Of a stretch of 19,997 bases of DNA, positions 7,458 through 15,138 are shown in pieces (position 1 is the stretch's first letter; the number at the start of each line of letters is the position of its first letter). The stretch is from positions 1 to 19,997 of the forward strand of contig JAZKZO010000035.1 in assembly GCA_045612665.1 (NCBI GenBank), given 5' to 3'. Origin of the DNA: RGIG2000 sp045612665. Lineage in GTDB: Bacteria > Bacillota > Clostridia > Oscillospirales > CAG-272. Under the pieces are notes generated by a model, which worked only from the letters and a program-made list of their open reading frames with translations, was not told the DNA's origin and ran no database searches. The position numbers and the translations under genes are program-made.

Positions 7458-10400
7458 ATGGCAAAGAGAAAAGACATAAAAAGAGTAATGATTATCGGCT
7501 CAGGACCTATCGTAATCGGACAGGCAGCTGAGTTTGACTATGCAGGCACACAGGCTTGCCTTGCACTTAAGGAAGAGGGCTACGAGGTTATCCTTGTTAA
7601 CTCCAACCCCGCTACAATTATGACCGATACAGTTATCGCTGATAAGGTTTATATGGAGCCACTTACACTTGAATACGTGGCAAAGATTATAAGACACGAG
7701 CGTCCTGATGCAATCGTACCGGGTATCGGTGGACAAACAGGACTTAATATGGCTATGCTTCTCGAAAAGAAGGGCGTTCTTAAGGAGAGCGGAGTTGAGC
7801 TTCTCGGTACAAGCGGACGCAGTATCGAAAGAGCCGAGGATAGAGAGCTCTTCAAGGAGCTTTGCGAGTCAATTGGCGAGCCTGTAATCCCTTCCGAAAT
7901 CGCTAATAATATGGAAGAGGCTATGAGCGCAATCGAGAAGATTGGCTTCCCAGTAGTTCTTCGTCCTGCTTTCACTCTCGGTGGAACAGGTGGAGGCTTT
8001 GCTTACAATATGGACGAGTATGTAGAGCTTGCACAGGGCGCGCTTGACGCATCTCCTGTTCATCAGGTTCTCGTTGAAAAGAGCGTAAGAGGCTTTAAGG
8101 AAATCGAATTCGAGGTTATGCGCGATGGCGCTGATAACGCAATCACAATTTGCGGTATGGAAAATATCGACCCTGTTGGTGTTCATACAGGAGACTCAAT
8201 CGTTGTAGCTCCTATTATGACACTTAACGACCACGATCTCAAGATGCTTAACGATAGCGCAATTAAGCTTATCAAGGCTCTTAAAATCGAGGGTGGCTGT
8301 AACGTACAGTTCGCACTCAACCCAACAACAAGTGAATATTATCTTATCGAGGTTAACCCTCGTGTTAGCCGTTCGTCAGCTCTTGCTTCAAAGGCAAGTG
8401 GCTATCCTATCGCAAGAGTAACTGCAAAGATTGCAGTAGGTATGACTCTTGACGAAATCGAGGTTGCAGGAACAAAGGCTTCGTTTGAGCCAAAGCTCGA
8501 CTACGTTGTTGCTAAATTCCCACGCTTCCCATTCGATAAGTTTACAACTGTTCCAAATAAGCTCGGAACACAAATGAAGGCAACAGGCGAGTGTATGGGC
8601 ATCGGCTCTAACCTCGAGGAATGTCTTCTTAAATCAGCTCGCTCACTCGAAATCGGTGTTTGCCACCTTCATATGGCTAAATTCGATGATTGGAGCGAGG
8701 CTCAAATCCTTGACTATATTGCTGAATTCCACGACGATAATATCTTCGGTATCGCTCAGCTTCTTCGCCTTGGTGTAAGTGTAGAGAAGCTTCACGAGGT
8801 AACTATGATAACCTCATACTTCCTTGAGAGCGTTAAGAAAATCGTTGATATGGAAAAGAAGCTTTCCGCTAATGTAAAGGATGCAAAGGTTCTTGCGCAG
8901 GCAAAGGTGATGGGCTTCTCGGATAAGTTTATCGCTAAGCTTTGGGCTACAAACGAGCTCGATGTTTACAACTTCCGTCACGAGAATAACATCGTTCCTG
9001 TGTTCAAGATGGTTGATACAGCTCACGTTGGCGCATACATTCCTTATTTCTACTCCTCACACGAGGGAGAAAATAAGTCAATCCATACAGACAGAAAGAA
9101 AATAATCGTTCTCGGTGCAGGTCCTATCCGTATCGGTCAGGGTGTTGAATTCGACTATTCAACAGTTCACGCAGTAAAGACCATCAAGGAGTCAGGCTAC
9201 GAGGCAATTATCATTAACAATAACCCTGAAACAGTTTCAACCGACTATACAACCTCTGACAAGCTTTACTTTGAGCCACTTACAGTCGAGGACGTTATGG
9301 AGGTTATCGACTTCGAAAAGCCGGACGGAGTAATCGCATCTCTCGGTGGACAAACCGCTATTAACTTGGCAGCGCCTCTTGCAGCACGCGGAGTTAAGCT
9401 TATCGGTACTGACTGCGATGCAATTGACAGAGCAGAAAACCGTGATTTGTTCGAGAAAATCCTCGAGGAGCTTGATATTCCACAGCCAAAGGGACAGGCA
9501 GTTACAAATATCGAGGACGGTGTAAGAGTTGCAAAAGAGGTTGGATATCCTGTTCTTGTTCGTCCTTCATTCGTTCTTGGTGGACGTGCAATGCAGCTCG
9601 TATCTAACGAAAAGCAGCTTCGCCACTATCTTAAGACCGCCGTTGAAATCGACGTTGATAAGCCGGTTCTCGTTGACCACTATATCAAGGGAAAAGAGGT
9701 TGAGGTTGACGCAATTTGCGACGGACGCGACGTATTCGTTGCAGGTATTATGGAGCTTGTAGAGCGTACAGGCGTACACAGCGGAGACTCCATTAGCGTA
9801 TATCCGTCATTCTCAATTTCCGATAAGGTAAAGGGTAAAATCCTTACCTATTCAAAGAAGCTCGGTATCGGTATCGGCATCGTTGGTCTTTTCAACATTC
9901 AGTTTATCGTAGACCAAAACGACGATGTTTATATTATCGAGGTTAACCCTCGTTCATCTAGAACAGTTCCATTCCTCTCCAAGTCAACAGGCTTCTCACT
10001 TGCTGATATCGCAACTGAGGTTATCCTTGGCAAATCTCTTAAGGAGCTCGGCATTTTCGACCTCTATCCACAGGAGAAGAAGAGATGGTACTGTAAGGTT
10101 CCTGTATTCTCATTCAAGAAGATTAGCGGAATTGACGCTTACCTCAGCCCTGAAATGAAGTCAACAGGTGAGGCTATCGGATATGACGATACTCTTAACA
10201 GAGCTTTCTATAAGGCTCTTCAGGCATCGGGAATGCAGCTCCAAAACTACGGAACAATCCTTGCTACTATCGCTGACAAGGATAAGGAGGAGGCACTCCA
10301 CCTCATTCGTCGCTTCTATAACCTCGGCTTTAATATCGAGGCAACAGAGGGAACAGCTAAGTTCTTGAAGGAGCACGGAATTAGAACAAGAGTAAAGAAG

Positions 10401-10634
10401 AAGATTGGAGACGGCTCAACAGATATTCCTGAAACAATGCGTCAAGGACATATCGCATACGTAATCAACACAAGCGACGCAAGCGCAGCAGGCGCTAGCC
10501 AAAACGACGGTTACGAAATTCGTCATCTTGCAATCGAGAATAACGTATCACTCTTTACATCGCTTGATACCGTAAGAATTCTTCTCGACGTTCTTGAGGA
10601 AATCACACTTACTATTTCAACAATCGACGCTTAA
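7458..10634 (+). CDS. carB: Carbamoyl-phosphate synthase large subunit
   Basis: A 1058-residue enzyme, close to the usual length of about 1070, that makes carbamoyl phosphate from bicarbonate, ammonia and two ATP. The internal duplication is clear. GSGPIVIGQAAEFDYAGTQA begins near residue 13, and its counterpart GAGPIRIGQGVEFDY begins near 553. Each half carries an ATP-grasp domain, with IEVNPR near the end of each. Residues from about 932 to the end form the MGS-like allosteric domain, which in this family senses UMP, ornithine or PRPP. The RBS AAAGGAGAG precedes the ATG. The glutaminase subunit carA, which normally supplies ammonia and is often directly upstream, is not here: pyrC occupies that position. 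The reading frame is complete and in register with the downstream operon. Confidence 0.97.
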   Translation: MAKRKDIKRVMIIGSGPIVIGQAAEFDYAGTQACLALKEEGYEVILVNSNPATIMTDTVIADKVYMEPLTLEYVAKIIRHERPDAIVPGIGGQTGLNMAMLLEKKGVLKESGVELLGTSGRSIERAEDRELFKELCESIGEPVIPSEIANNMEEAMSAIEKIGFPVVLRPAFTLGGTGGGFAYNMDEYVELAQGALDASPVHQVLVEKSVRGFKEIEFEVMRDGADNAITICGMENIDPVGVHTGDSIVVAPIMTLNDHDLKMLNDSAIKLIKALKIEGGCNVQFALNPTTSEYYLIEVNPRVSRSSALASKASGYPIARVTAKIAVGMTLDEIEVAGTKASFEPKLDYVVAKFPRFPFDKFTTVPNKLGTQMKATGECMGIGSNLEECLLKSARSLEIGVCHLHMAKFDDWSEAQILDYIAEFHDDNIFGIAQLLRLGVSVEKLHEVTMITSYFLESVKKIVDMEKKLSANVKDAKVLAQAKVMGFSDKFIAKLWATNELDVYNFRHENNIVPVFKMVDTAHVGAYIPYFYSSHEGENKSIHTDRKKIIVLGAGPIRIGQGVEFDYSTVHAVKTIKESGYEAIIINNNPETVSTDYTTSDKLYFEPLTVEDVMEVIDFEKPDGVIASLGGQTAINLAAPLAARGVKLIGTDCDAIDRAENRDLFEKILEELDIPQPKGQAVTNIEDGVRVAKEVGYPVLVRPSFVLGGRAMQLVSNEKQLRHYLKTAVEIDVDKPVLVDHYIKGKEVEVDAICDGRDVFVAGIMELVERTGVHSGDSISVYPSFSISDKVKGKILTYSKKLGIGIGIVGLFNIQFIVDQNDDVYIIEVNPRSSRTVPFLSKSTGFSLADIATEVILGKSLKELGIFDLYPQEKKRWYCKVPVFSFKKISGIDAYLSPEMKSTGEAIGYDDTLNRAFYKALQASGMQLQNYGTILATIADKDKEEALHLIRRFYNLGFNIEATEGTAKFLKEHGIRTRVKKKIGDGSTDIPETMRQGHIAYVINTSDASAAGASQNDGYEIRHLAIENNVSLFTSLDTVRILLDVLEEITLTISTIDA

Positions 10635-10645
10635 TTGAGGAAATA

Positions 10646-11374
10646 ATGAAGGATTTAATTTTCACAATCGAAACAAACAAAAAAATCGCTAAGAACACCT
10701 ATGAAATGGTGCTTCTTGGCGATACAACCGACATCAAATGCGGTCAATTCGTAAATATAAAGCTTGATGGCTTTTATCTTCGCCGTCCTATCTCCGTTTG
10801 CGATGTAGAGGGCGATAAGCTCACAATCATTTATAAGGTTGTAGGCGCAGGCACTGAGGCTATGGCTGAAATGGGAGAGGGCACACAGCTCTTGACTCTT
10901 ACAGGACTTGGCAACGGCTATAACACCGAAAAGAGTGGAGATAAGCCACTTCTTGTAGGTGGTGGCGCTGGTGTACCACCTATGTATAAGCTTTGCCGTG
11001 AGCTTGTAGCACAGGGCAAAAAGCCAAGCGTAATTCTCGGCTTCAACACCGCTGACGAGGTATTTTACGAGGATAAATTCAAGGCTCTCGGAGCTACTGT
11101 TATCGTTGCAACCGCTGACGGAAGCTACGGAGTAAAGGGCTTTGTAACCGACGCCTTTGATATGGTTGATTATACATATTTCTACACCTGCGGTCCTGAG
11201 CCAATGCTCAAGGCAGTATATAACAAGAGTACAACAAGCGGACAGTTCAGCTTCGAGGAGCGTATGGGCTGCGGCTTTGGTGCTTGTATGGGCTGTAGCT
11301 GCAAGACAAAATACGGTAACAAGCGTATTTGCAAGGACGGACCTGTGCTTGAAAAGGAGGAGATTATATGGTAA
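10646..11374 (+). CDS. pyrK: Dihydroorotate dehydrogenase type 1B, electron-transfer subunit
   Basis: A 242-residue FAD/2Fe-2S subunit that passes electrons from PyrD to NAD+. The FAD-binding RRPISVCD motif is at 46-53, and the nucleotide-binding GGGAGVPPM at 105-113. The iron-sulphur ligands are in the C-terminal cluster C209-x4-C214-x2-C217-x11-C229. A CGPEPML motif at 182-188 is typical of the ferredoxin-reductase-like domain. GAGG lies upstream of the ATG, 11 bp after carB. Its last codons overlap the pyrD start by 7 bp (ATGGTAA), which suggests coupled translation and matched amounts of the two subunits. The pair implies the NAD-linked 1B enzyme of anaerobic Firmicutes. Confidence 0.94.
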   Translation: MKDLIFTIETNKKIAKNTYEMVLLGDTTDIKCGQFVNIKLDGFYLRRPISVCDVEGDKLTIIYKVVGAGTEAMAEMGEGTQLLTLTGLGNGYNTEKSGDKPLLVGGGAGVPPMYKLCRELVAQGKKPSVILGFNTADEVFYEDKFKALGATVIVATADGSYGVKGFVTDAFDMVDYTYFYTCGPEPMLKAVYNKSTTSGQFSFEERMGCGFGACMGCSCKTKYGNKRICKDGPVLEKEEIIW

Positions 11375-12279
11375 GCTTGAAAACCAGCCTTTGCGGAATA
11401 GAGCTCGATAATCCTATAATCCCTGCAAGCGGTACATTTGGATTCGGCTATGAATTCGCAGAAATTTACGACATAAATTGCCTTGGAACATTCTCCTTTA
11501 AGGGAACGACAAGGGAAGCTCGCTTCGGCAACCCAACACCTAGAATTGCTGAGTGCGAAAGAGGAATGATAAACGCCGTAGGACTCCAAAATCCGGGCGT
11601 TGACAAGGTTATAGGTGAAGAGCTTCCAAAGCTTAGAAAATGCTTTAATAAGCTCGTTATGGCTAACGTAAGCGGATTTTCAATCGAGGATTACGTTGAG
11701 GCGTGCAAAAAGCTTGATAAAGAGGACATTGTAGGTTGGTTTGAAATCAATATCAGTTGTCCTAACGTACACGGTGGCGGAATGAGCTTCGGAGTTTCTC
11801 CCGAGCTTGCTGGTAACGTAACAAGAGCCGTTAAGGCAGTTACAACAAAGCCGGTTATTATAAAGCTTTCACCAAACGTTACTGATATTGTGGCTATTGC
11901 AAAGGCTTGCGAGGACGCAGGAGCTGACGGAATTAGCCTTATCAATACACTTCTTGGAATGAAGATAGATCTAAAGCGCAAAAAGCCTGTTATAGCTAAC
12001 AAAATGGGCGGTTTTTCAGGCCCTGCTATTAAGCCTGTCGCTGTAAGAATGATTTATCAGGTATATGAGGCGGTTAAAATTCCAATCGTCGGTGGCGGTG
12101 GAGTAAGCTGTGCCGAGGATGTTATCGAAATGATGCTCGCAGGAGCTAGCGCAGTAGAGGTAGGCGCTGCCAACCTCGTAGATCCGTATGCTTGTAAGAA
12201 GATTATCGAGGATCTTCCAAGAGTAATGGAAAAGTACGGTATAAATGATTTAAAGGATATAATAGGAGGAGCACACTAA
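11368..12279 (+). CDS. pyrD: Dihydroorotate dehydrogenase type 1B, catalytic subunit
   Basis: A 303-residue FMN enzyme that oxidises dihydroorotate to orotate. The catalytic base of class 1 enzymes is a cysteine, and C131 sits in NISCPNVHGGG at 128-138. SGTFGFG at 21-27 and the C-terminal VGGGGV at 241-246 are FMN/phosphate-binding segments. NKMGGFSGPAIKP at 211-223 matches the usual GG-x-SG-x-A-[IL]-KP signature. The start is fixed by AAGGAGGA upstream and by the overlap with pyrK. The stop overlaps the pyrF start by one base (TAATG). Confidence 0.95.
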   Translation: MVSLKTSLCGIELDNPIIPASGTFGFGYEFAEIYDINCLGTFSFKGTTREARFGNPTPRIAECERGMINAVGLQNPGVDKVIGEELPKLRKCFNKLVMANVSGFSIEDYVEACKKLDKEDIVGWFEINISCPNVHGGGMSFGVSPELAGNVTRAVKAVTTKPVIIKLSPNVTDIVAIAKACEDAGADGISLINTLLGMKIDLKRKKPVIANKMGGFSGPAIKPVAVRMIYQVYEAVKIPIVGGGGVSCAEDVIEMMLAGASAVEVGAANLVDPYACKKIIEDLPRVMEKYGINDLKDIIGGAH

Positions 12280-12977
12280 TGGGAAAAGACGTAATTATCG
12301 CTTGTGATTTTGCAAGCAAGGAGCAGGTATTTGATTTTCTTTCAAAGTTTCAAGATGAAAAGCCGTTTGTAAAAATCGGTATGGAGCTTTTCAATGCTGA
12401 AGGACCGGAAATTGTAAGAGAAATCAAGAGAAGAGGACACAAGATATTCCTTGACCTCAAGCTTCACGATATTCCAAACACAGTTAAAAAGGCAATGGCA
12501 GTGCTTTCTCGCCTTGATGTAGATATGACAAACGTTCACGCATCGGGAACAATCGCAATGATGGAGGCGGCTCTTGAGGGACTTACAAAGGAGGACGGCA
12601 CAAGACCTCTTCTTATCGCGGTAACTCAGCTCACCTCAACTAGCGAGGAGAGAATGAGAGACGACCTTCTTATAAACGAGCCAATGGATAAGGTAGTTAT
12701 GCACTACGCAATGAATGCTAAAAAGGCAGGACTTGCAGGTATCGTTTGCTCACCACTTGAGGCTGAAAAGGTTCATGCAACCTGTGGTAGCGACTTTATA
12801 ACAGTAACTCCAGGCGTTCGCTTCGCTGATGGCGATAAGGGCGACCAGGTAAGAGTTATGACACCTGAGCAGGCAAAGAAAATCGGTAGCGACTACATAG
12901 TAGTCGGCAGACCAATCACAGCAGCACCTGACCCTGTTGAAGCATATAGAAGATGCGTACGCGAATTCGTTGACTAA
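12279..12977 (+). CDS. pyrF: Orotidine 5'-phosphate decarboxylase
   Basis: A 232-residue TIM-barrel enzyme that decarboxylates OMP to UMP, the last step. The catalytic D-x-K-x-x-D array is at D59, K61 and D64 in LDLKLHDIPNT. IIACDFA (D10) and VKIGMELF (K32) supply the other conserved charged residues. VGRPITAAPDPVEAYRR near the C-terminus is the phosphate-binding signature. AGGAGGA at 12264-12270 precedes the ATG, which shares a base with the pyrD stop. Length is typical of the bacterial short form. Confidence 0.95.
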   Translation: MGKDVIIACDFASKEQVFDFLSKFQDEKPFVKIGMELFNAEGPEIVREIKRRGHKIFLDLKLHDIPNTVKKAMAVLSRLDVDMTNVHASGTIAMMEAALEGLTKEDGTRPLLIAVTQLTSTSEERMRDDLLINEPMDKVVMHYAMNAKKAGLAGIVCSPLEAEKVHATCGSDFITVTPGVRFADGDKGDQVRVMTPEQAKKIGSDYIVVGRPITAAPDPVEAYRRCVREFVD

Positions 12978-12991
12978 TAAGGAGAACTAAA

Positions 12992-13648
12992 ATGGAAAGC
13001 TACAAGAGAGAATTTATACAATTTTTGCAGAATGCAGGCGTTCTTAAATTTGGAGATTTCACTGCAAAGAGCGGTAGAAAAATCCCTTACTTCATTAACG
13101 CAGGCGAAATCAAAACAGGCGAAAACATCGCAAAGCTCGGTCAATTCTATGCAAGAGCATATCTTGACAAGGTAGGAAAAAAGCCAACCGTTCTTTACGG
13201 TCCTGCTTATAAGGGAATTTCAATCGCGGTTTCCGCTTCAATTGCTTTGGCAAGCGAGGGGCTCAATCTCCCATTCTTCTTCAATAGAAAGGAAGTTAAG
13301 GACCACGGAGAGGGCGGAGTTTTCGTAGGCTATAAGCCAAAGGCAGGCGACGAAATCGTAATCGTTGAGGACGTTATCACAGCCGGCACAGCTATCCGTG
13401 AAACTATGGAAATTATGAAGGGCGTAGAGGGCATTAAGGTTGTTGCTACGTTCGTAATGGTTGACCGCAAGGAAAAGGGACAGGGCGACAAGGGCGCAAT
13501 GGTTGAAATCGAGGAAGAATTCGGCTTCCCTGTATATTCGGTAGTTGACGTTTACGATATTATCGAATACCTCGAAGAGGACGAAGCAAACAAGGAAAAT
13601 GTAGACCGTATCAAGAAGTATCTTGAGGTTTACGGCGCAAAGGCATAA
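12992..13648 (+). CDS. pyrE: Orotate phosphoribosyltransferase
   Basis: A 218-residue type I phosphoribosyltransferase that joins orotate and PRPP to form OMP. The PRPP-binding motif VIVEDVITAGTA is at 123-134. The flexible catalytic loop is NRKEVKDHGEGG at 98-109, with K103 and H105. SGRKIPYF near residue 27 corresponds to the N-terminal substrate loop (family: L-x-S-G-x-x-S-P-x-Y/F). AAGGAGAA lies 8 bp before the ATG, 14 bp after pyrF. It acts directly before PyrF in the pathway. Confidence 0.94.
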   Translation: MESYKREFIQFLQNAGVLKFGDFTAKSGRKIPYFINAGEIKTGENIAKLGQFYARAYLDKVGKKPTVLYGPAYKGISIAVSASIALASEGLNLPFFFNRKEVKDHGEGGVFVGYKPKAGDEIVIVEDVITAGTAIRETMEIMKGVEGIKVVATFVMVDRKEKGQGDKGAMVEIEEEFGFPVYSVVDVYDIIEYLEEDEANKENVDRIKKYLEVYGAKA

Positions 13649-13683
13649 TCCAATCGCAAATAAATACGAAGGGAAATACCTAA

Positions 13684-14601
13684 ATGAGACATCTTATAGG
13701 AATAGAGGACCTCACAAACGAGGAAATTGACGCACTTATAGCAACTGCCGAGGATATAATCGCAAATCCTGCAAAATATGCAGAGGTTTGCCACGGCAAG
13801 AAGCTCGCAACACTTTTCTATGAGCCATCAACAAGAACTCGCCTTTCCTTTGAGGCGGCTATGATGGAGCTCGGTGGAAATGTGCTCGGATTTTCCGAGG
13901 CTCAAAGTAGCTCTGCTGCAAAGGGCGAAAGCGTTGCCGATACTGCCAAGGTAATATCCTGCTTTGCCGATATTATGGTAATGCGTCATTTTAAAGAGGG
14001 CGCACCTATGGTTGCATCCCTTAACTCCACAATCCCTGTTATCAACGCAGGCGACGGTGGACATAATCACCCAACTCAAACACTTACCGACCTTCTCACT
14101 ATCAAGCGCGAAAAGGGAAGACTTGATAACCTTACAGTAGGACTTTGCGGAGACCTTAAGTTTGGTAGAACAGTTCACTCGCTTATTAGTGCTATGGCGA
14201 GATATAGCGGTATCAAATTCGTGCTTATCTCTCCTGATGAGCTCAAGATTCCTGATTACATTAAGCAGGACGTGCTTGATAAGAACGGAATTGAGTATGT
14301 AGAAACTGCAAGCCTTGATGGCGCAATGCCTGAGCTTGATATCCTTTATATGACCCGTGTTCAAAGAGAAAGATTTTTCAATGAGCAGGATTATATAAGA
14401 CTTAAGGATAGCTACATTCTTACTCCTGAAAAGCTTGATAATGCTAAGAGCGACCTTGCAATCCTTCATCCACTCCCTCGCGTAAACGAGATTTCCGTGG
14501 CAATTGATAAGGATCCACGCGCTTGCTACTTTAGACAGGTTCTTAACGGAAAGTATATCAGAATGGCACTTATCAAATTCCTCTTGGAGGTGGCAAGATG
14601 A
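13684..14601 (+). CDS. pyrB: Aspartate carbamoyltransferase, catalytic subunit
   Basis: A 305-residue enzyme that condenses carbamoyl phosphate with aspartate, the committed step. The carbamoyl-phosphate loop STRTR is at 49-53. The 80s loop AKGES is near K80, HPTQTLTDL begins at H129, and LHPLPRVNEI lies near the C-terminus. All are the expected active-site elements. The gene follows a 35-bp gap after pyrE with only a modest AAGGGA-type RBS. Its stop overlaps the pyrI start by 4 bp (ATGA), the usual arrangement for coupled catalytic and regulatory chains. Confidence 0.95.
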   Translation: MRHLIGIEDLTNEEIDALIATAEDIIANPAKYAEVCHGKKLATLFYEPSTRTRLSFEAAMMELGGNVLGFSEAQSSSAAKGESVADTAKVISCFADIMVMRHFKEGAPMVASLNSTIPVINAGDGGHNHPTQTLTDLLTIKREKGRLDNLTVGLCGDLKFGRTVHSLISAMARYSGIKFVLISPDELKIPDYIKQDVLDKNGIEYVETASLDGAMPELDILYMTRVQRERFFNEQDYIRLKDSYILTPEKLDNAKSDLAILHPLPRVNEISVAIDKDPRACYFRQVLNGKYIRMALIKFLLEVAR

Positions 14602-15014
14602 CAGTTGATGAAATAAAGAATGGCATTGTAATCGACCACATAAAAGCGGGACAAGGTATGGATATTTACCATTTCCTCGGTCTTGATAAGCTCGATTGCA
14701 ATATTGCTATCATAAAGAATGCTTATAGCAAAAATATGGGACGCAAGGATATTATAAAGGTTGATACCGTTAAAAACGTTGACCTAAGTGTTCTTGGCTA
14801 TATCGACTCCGACCTTACCGTAAATCTTATCGAAAACGGTAAAATCGTAAAGAAGTATCACCCTGAGCTTCCAAGCGAAATTGTCGATATCGTAAAGTGT
14901 AAAAACCCACGTTGCATCACCTCAACCGAGCAGGAGCTTTCACACATCTTCAAGCTCACCGATAAGGAAAACCGCGTTTATAGATGCATCTATTGCGAAA
15001 CCAAAGCAAAATAA
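14598..15014 (+). CDS. pyrI: Aspartate carbamoyltransferase, regulatory subunit
   Basis: A 138-residue regulatory chain that binds nucleotides and assembles with PyrB. The N-terminal ~95 residues form the allosteric domain (IDHIKAG near residue 12). The C-terminal zinc domain has the four cysteines C101-x4-C106 and C130-x2-C133, as in enteric PyrI. Length is slightly under the E. coli chain. Its presence implies feedback control of the committed step by nucleotides. The last 37 codons and the following terminator are duplicated 2134 bp downstream with two silent differences, so the 3' end of this gene may have been replaced by recombination. The reading frame is intact. Confidence 0.95.
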   Translation: MTVDEIKNGIVIDHIKAGQGMDIYHFLGLDKLDCNIAIIKNAYSKNMGRKDIIKVDTVKNVDLSVLGYIDSDLTVNLIENGKIVKKYHPELPSEIVDIVKCKNPRCITSTEQELSHIFKLTDKENRVYRCIYCETKAK

Positions 15015-15044
15015 TCAAAAAGACGGCATATGCCGTCTTTTTTT
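14902..15044 (+). repeat. 143-bp direct repeat, copy 1 (pyrI tail plus terminator)
   Basis: It starts in codon 102 of pyrI and ends at the last T of the terminator. It matches 17036-17178 at 141 of 143 positions. The differences are 14942 A versus 17076 G, and 14957 C versus 17091 A. Both are third codon positions (Ser115 and Leu120) and silent. Confidence 0.97.
15017..15044 (+). terminator. Intrinsic terminator of the pyr operon
   Basis: The stem AAAAAGACGGCA / TGCCGTCTTTTT has a 2-nt loop followed by T residues. It lies 3 bp after the pyrI stop. Confidence 0.9.
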
Positions 15045-15072
15045 GCTTTTAGACCTTCTAAAATGAAGAATG

Positions 15073-15101
15073 TTGACAGTTACATAAAAATATGGTAAAA
15101 T
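15073..15101 (+). promoter_or_regulatory. Promoter of lipoprotein gene 1
   Basis: A consensus TTGACA at 15073-15078 and TAAAAT at 15096-15101 have a 17-bp spacer. An AGGAGG RBS at 15126-15131 precedes the ATG at 15139. Confidence 0.8.
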
Positions 15102-15138
15102 ATAATTGGAGAAAGAATTATAAACAGGAGGAAAAACT

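Noticed and set aside
13828..14469. Long reverse-strand open frame across pyrB
   Set aside because: It lies entirely within a well-supported gene and shows no recognisable motifs or RBS. It is a shadow of the forward codon pattern.
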